Shown: one piece after another, positions 32,536 to 42,802 of the stretch
Layout: every line of letters begins with the position of its first letter
How positions within the stretch are numbered: the first letter of the stretch is position 1
NCBI GenBank assembly: GCA_947396885.1
Contig: OX377206.1
Coordinates: forward strand, 10,904,778-10,968,777
DNA from: Heligmosomoides polygyrus polygyrus
Taxonomy: Eukaryota; Nematoda; Chromadorea; Rhabditida; Heligmosomidae
Reading direction: 5' to 3'
Length of the DNA: 64,000 nt
Notes under the pieces: generated by a model
Databases searched by the model: none
Told to the model about the DNA's origin: nothing
Seen by the model: the letters and a program-made list of their open reading frames with translations, nothing else
Translations under genes and position numbers: made by a program

Positions 32536-33610
32536 ATTTTTAATGGTTACAATTTTTGATCAATACTCAAGGATTACAGATTCGGCTAAAGCATTATATC
32601 GCCTCCCCACAGCAGCATCGACTTGTAGAATGATTTCAGAAGCACTTCGAGAACCGCGAAGATCATACTAGCTATATTATAATGTATTAAGGCACCTGAT
32701 TTTATACACTGTGTTATGTAGATTCTTTTTGTGTTTTCACATTTGGTTTCAAGGATCTGCTTAGTCTGAGAAAAGCCCATTCTCCCTCCTTTCTGCTATT
32801 CAGTATTTTGAGCGAAAGTTATCCAGTTTTGTTTTTTAATTACTTTTGATACTCCAAAACATCTACTCTTTTCAGTCGTATGATGCAATTTGCTGTATAC
32901 TGCATGTTAAGTTAGATGGCAAAAACGATAAGGCAAAAAGACATTCTTAAAGCCTTCGTCACTCTACAAATTGCTGCGGTATTATGGTCGACCAGTCTGT
33001 AGTTATAGAAGCAACGAAGGCGGTTACTGAAAGAAGGAATACCTCGCCTAAGTTCGAAAGGCTACTTCCTTACGCTTAGGTGTGACCTGCCACGAATGTT
33101 GCTTGAGAGTGGTGCGAAATTAATTAATTTCTTACAAACCATGCTATAACTCGGCTGGTTTTTACAAAACCGCTTCATTTTGTGCAACGCTTTTAAGAAA
33201 TGCTCTCATTTGCCCTCTATCAACTCGTTTAGGTACAGTCAAATAGTGGTTAGACTGGGTATGAATTAGAAAAAATAATACTCTTACTTTCTCAGAAATT
33301 TTAAATTGAAAAGACCTTAATGGAATTAATGTCTAGAGAGATGATGAGTTTACAATGTGTACACAGTGAGCAATATTAATCAAATGAATTTAGTTGGTAG
33401 TATACATGAATCTAAATCATGGGCTCTTCTCAGCTAGCAGATTTATTTCGGATATAACCTGCCTTCCTTCTCCTTGTTATATAGCCAATCGTAGAATTGC
33501 TATGTTTTCGCTTGATGATTTTGCTGTTTTGTTATTGGCTTAAATAAAATAGTATAGTATAGTATCACAGCTTTACAAACCTAAAGTGTAGCTTGAGGTT
33601 TTTCACTTAC

Positions 33611-33669
33611 CCAGTGCCCGCGGTAATGAGAGAGGTGATGGCGAAGCACAGAAGCAGAACAAACCGCAT
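33611..33669 (-). CDS. Secreted Tyr/Gly-rich protein, exon 1 (signal peptide)
   Basis: ATG at 33669 starts MRFVLLLCFAITSLITAGTG, a classic signal peptide (positive n-region, hydrophobic core, small residues at the end). The donor GG|GTAAGT at 33610 is strong. 59 bases leave two bases of a glycine codon, completed by exon 2 at 26784, giving 131 residues in all. A TATA box lies about 33 bp upstream. The plus-side 61-codon minus ORF in another frame is a shadow. Confidence 0.8.
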
Positions 33670-33701
33670 GGCTACTGGTGCTCAGAACCATTTCGATTCG
33701 G

Positions 33702-33709
33702 CTTATATA
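33702..33709 (-). promoter_or_regulatory. TATA box of the Tyr/Gly-rich gene
   Basis: TATATAAG on the minus strand, 33 bp ahead of the ATG at 33669. The short leader suggests a start site just upstream of the ATG. Confidence 0.65.
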
Positions 33710-34019
33710 TGCACGAGCACGTAAGGGTTTTCGACTTCTTCTGTGACATTCTGAATCAGCTTGCATTTAACCAAACGTCGCTCTTGTTCCTTTCAAACTC
33801 ACATGACTAACAACCTGTTACCGTTGTGCATCTGTTGTCATATTCTATCAGATGGAAACCGCCGCCCTCAGCAGTAGACGACTCGATACTGAAGCGAGAA
33901 AATAGGATTTTAGTTAGATAAAACAGAAGCGCTCTTAGAAACCACTTTCAAAATCGCATAAAATATTAACAAAGGACGCCTGTGAAGTTACCCAACGATT
34001 CTGAACTGGACCTATATGG
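33710..34019. other. Upstream region of the Tyr/Gly-rich gene; nothing else recognised
   Basis: No coding or repeat match found. Confidence 0.4.
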
Positions 34020-34330
34020 CCTTGTAGGGCATCTATCAAAACGCACAGTGGCGACGTTCGTTTTTGCAGCGGTCCACTGGGTGGTCCAAAAATGGAAAGA
34101 AGTTTTCGCCTAGTGACCCACAGTTGGTTTTGCGCTCATTTAGTGTCCATTCCAAACAATCTTCGCTTCGGTTTACTGCAACAAAATCTGTCGGGGAAAA
34201 TCATGAATCTAAGCCCTGAACTTCCCATAGAGCAATGAATTGCTAGACCATACACATAAAGATTCTTAAACGGGTAGCAGTGTCGTGCACAGGAATGGTC
34301 GGAACTTACAAGGGAAGGGGCTGAAGCGTA
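34020..34330 (+). repeat. Repeat family K, copy 2
   Basis: Matches 21958-22340 in the same orientation through GTAGGGCATCT, GCGGTCCACT and TTTACTGCAACAAAATCT. Confidence 0.7.
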
Positions 34331-34735
34331 TGTCTGAACGGGGGGAGCGATTAATATAGGGAGAATTCTCACAAGTCAATTGGATTGGAAATGTGTCTAT
34401 TTCTTGCCAATTCGCTAAACTCAAGGAGTAGGGGGTCGCAATGGGATACGGCGCAGCACGCGTTTGGGAGTCTTGTACGCCCGCGATGCGTCTGCAGCCA
34501 GTGGCTCGGAGAGCAGGTGGGTAGAGGGTTGACTCGTGCGAGAGGTCAGGGGTTTGGTTCCCCTGCGCTGGTGCAGTTTTGCATTTCAACTGATTGGGTG
34601 AGATTTGGAAGATTTTGACGTCTATGCAATTTTCAAACGTTTTCTGCGCATTTTTCCAGCTGTACGCCGTCGTATTCAACATGCTGATAAATGTTCAGCA
34701 CCAGTGATACACAGGTACAAAGTGCCTGTGTAGTG
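34331..34735 (-). repeat. Repeat family D, inverted partial copy
   Basis: Reverse-complement match to 35790-36180 and 60270-60660, including GGGGGGAGCGA and the SINE-B core. Confidence 0.7.
34430..34690 (+). mobile_element. SINE-B copy, tRNA-derived head visible
   Basis: GGCTCGGAGAGCAGGTGGG resembles box A and GGGTTTGGTTCCCC box B. Then TTTGCATTTCAACTGATT and TTTTGACGTCTATGCAATTT core blocks. Confidence 0.7.
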
Positions 34736-34794
34736 AATCACGATGTCTTCTCCATGGTCATGAGCACGCAACCGAAATCTAATTGAAGACGTAC

Positions 34795-35097
34795 CTTTTC
34801 CTCCGAAACAAGAGTTCCACCCGAAAACGTTATCATATGCCCGCTGCTTGCTTGCCTCTCCACGTCCATCAGTTCATCTTGCGGATCTCAATCTTCCTCT
34901 TCTTCTTCCACCACTTCCAGCTGTTCGTCTTCGTCAACTTCAAGTTGACGTGCTTCGAAGTCCTTGAGTATGCTGGCCATCCGTTCGGCCAGCTTGATTT
35001 CTTCCCTCGAAGATTCCTTGTCTAAAGGTCGGCCACACTTCAGCGTGAGCAGGTGGATCACCACTCGGCCGTCGGAGGACATTGTTGGTGTTAGGTT
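34795..35097 (-). CDS. Downstream operon gene, first exon, with in-frame TGA
   Basis: An acceptor (GGTTTTTTAG, AG at 35098-35099) precedes a 15-nt leader and the ATG at 35082. The reading is a short basic start, a helical stretch (REEIKLAERMASILKDFEAR), then a strongly acidic run ending EEEEED and a TGA at 34888-34890. The same frame stays open for 31 more codons (DPQDELMDVERQ...) to a good donor AAG|GTACGT at 34795, in phase 0. So the product is either 64 residues or a longer spliced protein interrupted by a premature stop. No family is recognised. It lies about 100 bp downstream of the poly(A) signal of the gene at 35293, as for SL2-spliced genes. Confidence 0.55.
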
Positions 35098-35198
35098 CTA
35101 AAAAACCTTCAGCAAACTTCTGATTTCCAGGTGACAGGCAGACATGAAGGAAAGAGTGTATCGATGCCGTTTAGCTTAATTTGCGGGATCCTTTATCC

Positions 35199-35204
35199 TT
35201 TATT
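35199..35204 (-). promoter_or_regulatory. Poly(A) signal AATAAA of the upstream operon gene
   Basis: AATAAA 89 bp after the TGA at 35293, and 101 bp before the acceptor at 35098. That is the usual nematode intercistronic spacing. Confidence 0.65.
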
Positions 35205-35292
35205 GTCAGTGCTGGAAGCACACGCATAACTCAATGACTACACATACATATAATAGATAAACCTCGACAGTTATAACAATGAGATCAGTCGC

Positions 35293-35600
35293 TCAGTAAT
35301 CATTGGGATCCTCATCATCATCATCGTCGTCTTCCACGACACGCGGTAGCTTCTTTTTCTTCTTTCCCGTCGACGATGCGTTGAACAGCTCGTTCAGTGC
35401 CGTCAGCTCGGTGTTGATGACGCACTGCCGGACAAACATCAAACCCGCCTGTCCACCGGTGAACACAAATGCTTTCTCTGAATTGTTCGTGGCCACGCAG
35501 TTCAGGGACTTGATGCGCATGTCCAGTGCCGAGTATTCCAAGCGATTTCGGGTTCCTTGCGAATCCGGGTTCATGCACACATCCAGCCATAGATTCTCCA
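35293..35600 (-). CDS. Last exon of an unrecognised acidic-tailed protein
   Basis: About 100 open codons to TGA at 35293. Hydrophobic/charged sequence of ordinary composition (SALDMRIKSLNCVATNNSEK, GGQAGLMFVRQCVINTELTA) is followed by a lysine run (GKKKKK) and an aspartate-rich tail ending DPNDY. The basic-then-acidic tail suggests a nuclear or nucleic-acid-associated protein, but that is inference. The 5' boundary is unclear because repeat family D begins at 35611; a stop lies just upstream in frame, so an acceptor must sit between 35600 and 35625. Whether this is the last exon of the myosin gene upstream could not be shown. Confidence 0.6.
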
Positions 35601-35610
35601 CAGCCTCTTC

Positions 35611-36250
35611 CGCACAACTCGTTTCTCATTTGAAGCACCTCCGACGTCACAACATGGTCTCCTTTGAAAATCCGAGCAGGGTGGTTTTTCCCGAGGCCTT
35701 TGGTCCATGTATGGAAACAGACTATGAGGAGCCTGTAGCCTTTATACGCTGCCCGTAAGGTGCCCAGTGGTGCTTCATGCACTTTGCACCTGTGCATCAC
35801 TGGTGTTGAACATTTATACATGACCATGTTGGATACCACAACGCACCGCTGGAAAAATGCGCAGAAAACGTCTGAAAATTGTATAGACGTCAGAATCCCC
35901 CAAATCTCTACCAATCAGTTGAAATGCAAAAGTGCAGCAACGCAGAGGAGCCAAACCCCTGACCTCCCTCGCACGAGTCAACCCTCAACCCACCTGCGCT
36001 CCGAGCCACTGGATGCAGACGCATCGCGGGCGTACAAGAACCCCAAACGCGTGCTGCGCCGTATCCCATTGTGACCCCTACTCCTTGGGTTTAACGACTT
36101 GGCAAAAAATAAACACATTTTCAAACCAATTGAGAAATGAGTATTCTCCCTACATGACTCGCTCCCCCCGTTCAGATATACGCTTCAGACCCTTCTCTTG
36201 TTAGCAGCACCTGTTTTACTTCCTGTTTCATTGATAAAGTATCCTTCTCA
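35611..36250 (+). repeat. Repeat family D, copy with SINE-B inside
   Basis: Collinear with 60088-60690 (CACCTCCGACGTCACAACRT, CCCGAGGCCTTTG, ACTGGTGTTGAACATTTATA). Minus SINE-B at 35843-36090. The 197-codon minus ORF is a repeat artefact overlapping the real exon frame. Confidence 0.8.
35843..36090 (-). mobile_element. SINE-B copy
   Basis: GGAAAAATGCGCAGAAAACG start and CCAGTGGCTCGGAGCGCAGG head read on the reverse strand. Confidence 0.7.
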
Positions 36251-36446
36251 TATTAGGCTGTTAAATCTACGTTTATAGGTACATATGTATACATAAACAA
36301 GTTTTTAAAATCATTCCCTTCCAGGGGAAGCAACTCATAAAACTCACTAGGTCTTTCCTGCTCTTTCAAAAACGTGTGGAAATCGCTCTAATTCTTCAAG
36401 CCGACTTTCTCAGCGCTCCGTCAAATCATGAACCGACGTGAATATC
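36251..36446. other. No feature recognised
   Basis: AT-rich spacer. Confidence 0.4.
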
Positions 36447-36760
36447 GAATCTTCACGCTTTACTAATTTAAATTGGGACATTCTGCGGCAGCGGCATCCC
36501 GTAGTCTTGGCAGCGCTTTTAGAACGAACTGTCCTTGCGAACGAATGGTGAGGCTCTGCTTCGAAAAATTAGTTTCTGGCGATTTTGATCTCGAAGAAAA
36601 ACCAGGTCAGGGGCTCAGGTCGACGCTTGACGAGGAGGTTTTGAGGAGAGCCGTCGACGTAAACCCGGAGACAAATACACGTACGTTAGCAGAGGAGCTC
36701 CCATTTTGCGTCAGAAACTAGTCACTAATTTGGCCGATGCTGAATGTGCCCTGCTCGATT
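36447..36760 (+). pseudogene. Mariner transposase N-terminal fragment
   Basis: Plus frame GHSAAAASRSL, then MVRLCFEKLVSGDFDLEEKP, GLRSTLDEEVLRRAVDVNPE and TRTLAEEL is the mariner HTH region from the first HTH to the second. A stop and divergence follow. No catalytic residues remain. Different subfamily from the fragment at 18982. Confidence 0.75.
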
Positions 36761-36947
36761 TCGTTAATTCCTGTGATCTGAGTTTTTACTTTAAAGGAGT
36801 AGTTTCATAACCTGTTTGTTAGCAAAAATTTTGAAATTCTGGAGGTTTTTAGTTGGATTATTAAAGTTGTGTTTAAGCTGAGTTATAGCAGTTTGAAGTA
36901 AGCGGTCCGTTTCGGCTGTTAATTTTGCGACAGCCTAATTAAAGCCA
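36761..36947. other. No feature recognised
   Basis: AT-rich spacer. Confidence 0.4.
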
Positions 36948-37727
36948 AAATTTATGTTCAGCTCGATACATCCGCTACATCATGCACGAGTCGATTAAAG
37001 TCATGGTGAATGAAGAGTGACCACAATGCGACTTGAGATTGAAGGAAAAGCGCCAATGCTCGTTGGAACAAGAACTGTACAACGTCAACGCAGCGTCACC
37101 TCAAGAGAGGGGCACGGCTGCGACGGCGCTGTGGCCGCGTGGCGCAATGGATAACGCGTCTGCCTACGGAGCAGAAGATTGCAGGTTCGAATCCTGCCGT
37201 GGTCGTAGACTTTTGCCTTGACAGCCTGCACTTCTTGCGCATTAAAAAGCACCCACTGAATGTGATGAACCTAGGAAGTTAAGCTTGAAAAAAGTTGCTC
37301 TAGATAAGAACGGTGGAGAGTCGCGGAGAGTTCCACACCTCAATTTTATGAGGCGATTCAAGAATATCGAAGAAGTTGCCATTGCTCACAATAATATATC
37401 TTTATTAACGAATCTTTTGGTGTAAACAATCTAACATATAATGGCGTGCACTTACATTCAGCTCAATCAATCACTCATGGTCTCTCTTAACAAACTCATC
37501 TCGCATCGATTACAAATTTTCAGTTTTTTCAGTTACATATGTAGTATAAATACAATGTGAACACACACACATGCACAAAGAATTTCAAAGTGAGATTGCA
37601 TATCTATCATAGAACAACTATAGTAATACATCAGTCGCTTAATAAACCTCGATTTTCGTTTACAATGAATGTGTACTGAGCGACGAGTCGAGTGATAGCC
37701 GAGCTCTGAAATAATGGAAAGTGAGTT
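36948..37727. repeat. ~780-bp duplication carrying tRNA-Arg, copy 2
   Basis: Collinear with 24248-25034. Differences are scattered in the flanks while the 73-nt tRNA is unchanged. Confidence 0.85.
37133..37205 (+). tRNA. tRNA-Arg (ACG), copy 2
   Basis: Same 73-nt sequence and cloverleaf as 24458-24530, with TTTT at 37211-37214. Identity of the gene within diverged flanks suggests selection or conversion on the tRNA. Confidence 0.95.
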
Positions 37728-37961
37728 TTCAAGGGGAAACAATGATGACATATGACGAACAGGAAAAATGTAAAATGTCGAACCTCGCTTGTTCGGAACT
37801 CGTACTGACGATTCGACGACGGAGTGCCCACAGTCATTTCAACGATTGTGTCGCGGATACCAGTAACCGTGGAGACAATCTATAAGAATAGCTTTTCCAC
37901 CTTGAACTCTCTCAAATCCATTGCCATCACATATACAACTAATGCTAATTTCTATAGATAA
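37728..37961. other. No feature recognised
   Basis: Spacer between the tRNA duplication and the Helitron-like copy. Confidence 0.4.
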
Positions 37962-39050
37962 CCAGACGTTGAGTGGCCTAGCGGCCGCCAAAAGTTTGGT
38001 TGGGGGCTTCGCCGCCAAATCCCGAGAACAGAACAACCCCAATCTTCCTCCTTTCTTCTTTGGGCCTTCTTACAGTAAAAAACTGGACTTACTATATAGA
38101 TTAGTGCAGTGGGATATGGTAGGGCAGAATTTTCGCTGCGCATATGAAGCCCATCCACCCTCCATCACATGCACGCGATTTATTCTCCGAAGCGCTCGTT
38201 CTCTACGTGTCGAGAAACAGGTAATGAGAGACCCAATCCGGTGCTTAATCAGCAAAATCATAATTAAAATTAATCGATATTGGTCGACACCGCTTATTGT
38301 CCAACGGCAGTAATACTCCTCCGAATCCCATGGTCACTCTCTCTACCCCTCCCCCCCCCCCCCTCACTTCCTTTCCTACGTGCTGGCAAAGAAACGGAGT
38401 GAGAGTCAAGCATGCACATGTGACATTGAGTACCGATTCACGTGCCACAACGTTGCCACGACGTCTATGACACTCCTTCTGCACTCTGACACACGTGCCA
38501 CGACGTCTGTAAGCGGTCTTCAGAAACTCGACACCCACGGAACGATGTTGAGGGAAAATGCTGGTCCCCTCCCCCTCCCCCTTATTCACGCACCCCCCCC
38601 CCCCTCTAATGGTCCCCTTTTGTTGGTCCTCTCCTATTGATCGCCCTTACTCGGAATCCATACGTAAGTTGGACGTCCTCAGCGCGTCTTCTGAATCCCT
38701 ACGCACGTTAGAAGACGTCTTCAGCACGTCTTCTGAATCCCTACGCACGTTAGACGTCTAGCGCAGGTCTTCTGAATCCCGACGCACGTTAGACGACATC
38801 TTCAGCACGTCTTCTGAATCCCTGCGCTCTGCACTCGATCCCCATTCATACCATGACGCGTTGCCCCTTGAATATCTCGTAAACTTGGACGATCAGCCGC
38901 CAAGGATATAGTTCGCCAGCAATCGCCCATGGTTAAGCTCAAAGAGAGCCCGGCTGGCATACGCCGCACTGTCGTGGGCATCTTTTGGCTTCAATCCCCC
39001 CTCCCCGAGACGGACACGTGGCATTAGCTGACTATATGTAGTAGGATTGG
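37962..39050 (-). mobile_element. Helitron-like or foldback element, copy 3
   Basis: Left end AACCAGACGTTGAGTGGCC and GGGGGCTTCGCCGCC, right end GACTATATGTAGTAGG, matching copy 1 orientation. Holds C runs and a ~39-bp minisatellite. Confidence 0.65.
38655..38830. repeat. ~39-bp minisatellite
   Basis: Four to five units of TTCTGAATCCCTACGCACGT followed by TAGACGTCTTCAGCACGTC. Confidence 0.85.
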
Positions 39051-39109
39051 TTACGCTTGAATTCATAGAGACATGCCACTATGACGGAGGAGGTGGTTAG
39101 GTCGCCGAT

Positions 39110-39287
39110 CCATGTCGCGAACATAAGAGCGTTGAAAGGAGGGACCATAAGATGAAACTGCAATCCAGGAAGGCGCGCACTTTCGGTACCATGATATTGG
39201 CTGGCGTTTGTTCGGTCGGTGGTATGATCGTTTATGACTGGAGAGCGCGCTCCGAACTGCCAATGCTGCCCATATTCGCGACATAGA
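39110..39287. mobile_element. MITE-A copy
   Basis: Starts ATGTCGCGAACATAAGAGCG and ends CAATGCTGCCCATATTCGCGACAT. Confidence 0.7.
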
Positions 39288-40070
39288 CTAGTCTCTTCAT
39301 AACCATGATGTTGTACACTAATCAAGCAGCTTTTTCGCTCTTTGCGAAAACAGCGTTTCATCAAATCGTACGCATTGATTGAGTGTTAAGAATATATGAG
39401 GGAGATGGTGATCTATTACGATGGATAGAAGAGATAGAAAAAATCGCAAAAAAAAAGTTTCGGTTTGGCGTCAAACGCTGAACTGTGTCCATCGGCTTCA
39501 TAATTAAGAGGTAGCATCGACGAGAACACCACCAGAACAGCAAAAACTGGAGATTCGTCAACGGAACGGAAAGTTCTATTCAGAAACAATTACAGAATGT
39601 GTGAAAGCATGAAACTGTTGAAGTAGTTGTTACTTTGAAAGATAAACTAAGGCATGTTTCATGGCTCAACTGTTCACGATGGCTTCACATTCGGTCCGAC
39701 CAAATACTGGGTTCCTTCCTCAGACGTTGCTCAAAATTTCTTCTCCATATTCTGACCTTACCATTAGTTTTTTTTTTCCAATGCACAACGTTGAACGAGT
39801 ACGTCGCAGTAGGCAGGTGGCACTTGCACAGCGAATAAGTTCTAGGTCCAATTTGTGTCGATGCCAGCCTTTCATGTGTACGTCATCAACGACTTTGTTC
39901 ATCTGGTGTCATACTTGTCTGCGAGGTGTCCATCTGTCTCGCTTGGTCACATCAAACCATTTTCTTGCCCAAACACCCACGCAAGATATCCCTCCCCTAT
40001 GGTAGTAGCATCTTCCAAATTGATGTATTTACAATGCATGTCCTTCTCCAAAGAAGCTGATTGTCGCCGA
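39288..40070. other. No gene supported
   Basis: ORFs of 60-114 codons overlap on both strands without family resemblance. Confidence 0.4.
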
Positions 40071-40282
40071 TGATACTACTCTATAATGTGTAACCTATAT
40101 GGGAAAGGGATGAACGCGCTAGCCAACCGCAACCAATCGGAACACGGACCAAACACACGCCGTGTAATCACGGCGCCTACCGTACATGTTCTCTTTTTCC
40201 GGGCGGCACATCTGTTCGAAGGGGATTAATCGGTTTGCTGCGCCCCTAGTCTCCATGTAGGCCACATTGTCGACTAGTACCA
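40071..40282. mobile_element. MITE-C copy
   Basis: Ends with TAGGCCACATTGTCGACTAG; the left end is a decayed GATACTACTCTATAATGTG. Family members at 46234, 51803 and 52643. Confidence 0.65.
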
Positions 40283-40639
40283 AACTGGGTCACTTAAAAG
40301 TGCTTTTTTTCGCTTAACTATGTAGGCACTGTCATCCCTAATTATTTGTTTTGTTTAAGCCCACTTAAGGAAGCCCCAAAAACTCCATCTTCTTCGTATA
40401 TTCGCGAAGCAGTTCGTTAGCTACGTTACCTATTATAAAAAGGAAACTATTGCTCTAGTTTTTATCGTCTCGCCAGGCAGAAGCAGCTACATGCTCACGA
40501 AATAAGAACTGAAAATGAATCTCGCGGTCTCATAGCAATATGGTGACGTAGGCCGTCTGAATGAAGTGAGGGTAGACGTCCATAAGCACAGACGGTGTGA
40601 GGGCAACCAATATTCTCCAAGAACAACAGCCTCGGTTCG
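40283..40639. other. No feature recognised
   Basis: No coding or repeat match. Confidence 0.4.
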
Positions 40640-41115
40640 GTCTTTCTTCATGCTCACAAGCTACAATACCGCTCCTGTCTTCTGGGTGTGGACGGAATGA
40701 AGGCGAAAAACCGCCGTTTCCCCATAACTTCCTTCAAAGCGGTCCATTCAAAAAATACATTTTACCATCTGAATCCAGTCTGAGTGGTCTATCCAGTGGT
40801 GTAGGTAACACTTACTGGCTTAAGAAAAAACAGATTCGGTGACCCCTAAAACCTGGATGGCAGTGGCACTCATCTGTCGCCCGAGATAATTGCACCGACA
40901 GGGTCCAAGTTTTATAGGTCTCAAATCTATTTTTTCTCAATCCACAGCGTGATGCCAACATCACTGAATAGACCGCCTACATAGGATTCGTGTAGTGACA
41001 TTTATTTTTTAAACAGGCCACTTTGAAGGCAGTTATGAGAAAACGGCGGTTTTTTTGGGTTTATTCCGCACAAAAACCAAAAGACAGTAGCGGTGTTGTA
41101 GATGAGCCACCTGCT
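40640..41115. repeat. Diverged palindromic element
   Basis: CATGCTCACAAGCTACAATA and GGCGAAAAACCGCCGTTTCC in the left arm pair with GAAAACGGCGG and GTGTTGTAGATGAGCCAC in the right arm. Confidence 0.7.
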
Positions 41116-41149
41116 TTCAGGAGAGAAAAACAAGGAGCTTCCTCACGAT

Positions 41150-41345
41150 GTCGCATCATTAGGAAAACGATGATCTGATGAACGTGGGATAACATACTGA
41201 CTTGTCCATCTTTTGGTCACCACAAGTCGTTATTCATATTAGCAAAATACTCTTTCCAATTGCCTCCACATGGCCTCTATCTCATAAAAGTATAATGTAT
41301 GGCACACTCCAAACAAGGATTGACTAATGCTATTCTTTGTTCTTA
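41150..41345 (+). mobile_element. SINE-A, old 3' fragment
   Basis: GACTTGTCCATCTTTTGGTC and CACCACAAGTCGTTATTCAT align with the SINE-A body. Tail ends ATTGACTAATGC. Confidence 0.65.
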
Positions 41346-41455
41346 CCGTAGTGGTATTTGAATTCCCACCTTTAATCTCCCTACAGCATATAGTTTCGAG
41401 AAGATTAGAACAAAGGATGGGCTTCTAGGTGGGCAAGGCTATCCCTTTCACTCCT

Positions 41456-42021
41456 GGACCCGGATTCATCAGCGCGCATACCCTTGGGTATGCTGGGTAT
41501 AGGGGTAGACGTACCTACGATGTGAACATACCCACGATTCATGATAAACCTTACCCGCCAAATCGTGGGTATATCAGTGGGTAGAGAAAACCCGCCGATC
41601 GTTGTGGGTATATCCGTATACCCGCGACTCATTCGCGCCCTACTGACAAAATGGCGCTCCAGTGAGATCATCTGTTTTCGCGAAAGGCCTAGCTGTACCT
41701 TACCCTTGATTCCTTTCATGAATACGATTCGTAGCCACTACCCATTGCTGGTAGTGGGTATGATTCCCTTACGGTATCTCTACCTATACACACTGCTTGA
41801 TGAATCCGGGCCCAGGGGCCGGATTCATTGACGATTGAACCCAAGGTATGTTGGAAGGAGGAAGAAACATACCCACGATGTAGCAATCACAATACGCCTC
41901 ACATACTCGTTTGCGGATACGCTGCTAGGTGGGTGAGGAAATTCGACGATCCTCTTGTGTGCCTTTGCATACCGCAAGAATTCCTTTGCTTTTATCCCGA
42001 GAATGACGAATCCGACCCCAG
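41456..42021. mobile_element. Two adjacent family H elements
   Basis: The first runs about 41456-41813 between CCCGGATTCATCA and TGATGAATCCGGG. The second runs about 41814-42021 between GGGGCCGGATTCATTG and GACGAATCCGACCCC. Internal TACCCACGAT motifs are shared. Confidence 0.65.
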
Positions 42022-42109
42022 GTGAAGTAGGACAAGCCTAAATCGAGATCGCGCATAGAAAACCCCCGTGCAAATGAATCGGTCAGGTGTCCGCGGTGGG
42101 GCGTGGAAG

Positions 42110-42345
42110 TTGTGCGCTGGCGCTCTCTTGTACGGTCTTGTACTCCCACGATTGCACCACAGCCAAGCGGCTCGATGCGCAGTGGATAATGCGTTGCTTC
42201 ATGCGAGAAAGGTCGGGGGTTCGCTTCTCCGGCGTTATCGCATTTTTGCATTTCAACTGACCATTTGAGACTTTAGGGTTTTTGACGTCTACACAATTTG
42301 CTAGCGTTTTCTGGGCAGTTTTCCAGCTGCATGCGCTCATCGAGC
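42110..42345 (+). mobile_element. SINE-B copy with strong tRNA-like head
   Basis: Box A GATGCGCAGTGGATAATGCG and box B GGGGGTTCGCTTCTCC, then TTTGCATTTCAACTGACC and TTTTGACGTCTACACAATTT core. Confidence 0.75.
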
Positions 42346-42583
42346 GCAGAACCCAGCCGCGAACTCCCCCTGTGCGACAGAAGCAATTTCAACACGAGCA
42401 ACTTCGATGGCATACACCCTGGAGTCCCATTGCTAGCCTGGTTCCGCGCTCGCAGAGCGAATCGATTTTTTTTTAAAAACCCCGATCCCTAAATCGGCGC
42501 TGCTCTGGCAGAAGACTTTGCCGCGCTGGTTAATATGGCGGAACCTCTCTTACACTACGATGATACCTCATGTCACGTCAGGA

Positions 42584-42724
42584 GCCGTATGCTATTCTCT
42601 CCCCAACCGTCCCCGGCCGAGTATGAGGTGGTCTCCGCCCACATCCCCGGTATGCACATCATGCGCCATCGATTTTTCGCGCCGGGTACCGCCCCGAATC
42701 GGGCGAGAATAGCATACGGCCCCT
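42584..42724. mobile_element. Small TIR element (MITE)
   Basis: Inverted ends GAGCCGTATGCTATTCTC and GAGAATAGCATACGGC enclose about 100 bp. Confidence 0.75.
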
Positions 42725-42802
42725 GGTTGTACAGATAGATCCCGCCCAATTTGAAATATACAAAAGGAAGCCCACATTCTGAGTAACCGAACACATCGTT
42801 AC

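Larger units (their letters stand above)
28250..33565 (+). mobile_element. CR1-type LINE insertion, 5.3 kb, with two decayed ORFs
   Basis: Flanked by CACAGCTTTACCAACCTA (28232-28249) and CACAGCTTTACAAACCTA (33566-33583), an 18-bp duplication with one mismatch. It contains ORF1, an endonuclease-RT ORF2, and ends AAATAAAATAGTATAGTATAG, a short tandem 3' tail typical of CR1. It sits antisense in the Tyr/Gly gene intron, only 27 bp inside the donor. Confidence 0.8.
26785..33610 (-). other. 6.8 kb intron of the Tyr/Gly-rich gene, filled by transposons
   Basis: Runs from GTAAGT after exon 1 to TTGCAG before exon 2. 28250-33565 is a CR1 insertion, so the intron was about 1.5 kb before it. It also holds a PIF-like MITE (27329) and a SINE-A copy (27762). 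26785-27328 and 27465-27761 otherwise show nothing. Confidence 0.75.

Noticed and set aside
35321..35914. 197-codon minus ORF
   Set aside because: It overlaps the better-supported exon 35293-35600 in another frame and runs through repeat family D, whose second copy breaks it.
41361..41396. 36-bp exon candidate with TGTAG acceptor and GTAAGA donor on the minus strand as the missing FERM exon
   Set aside because: In the phase required by the last myosin exon it reads a stop (GGA GAT TAA).
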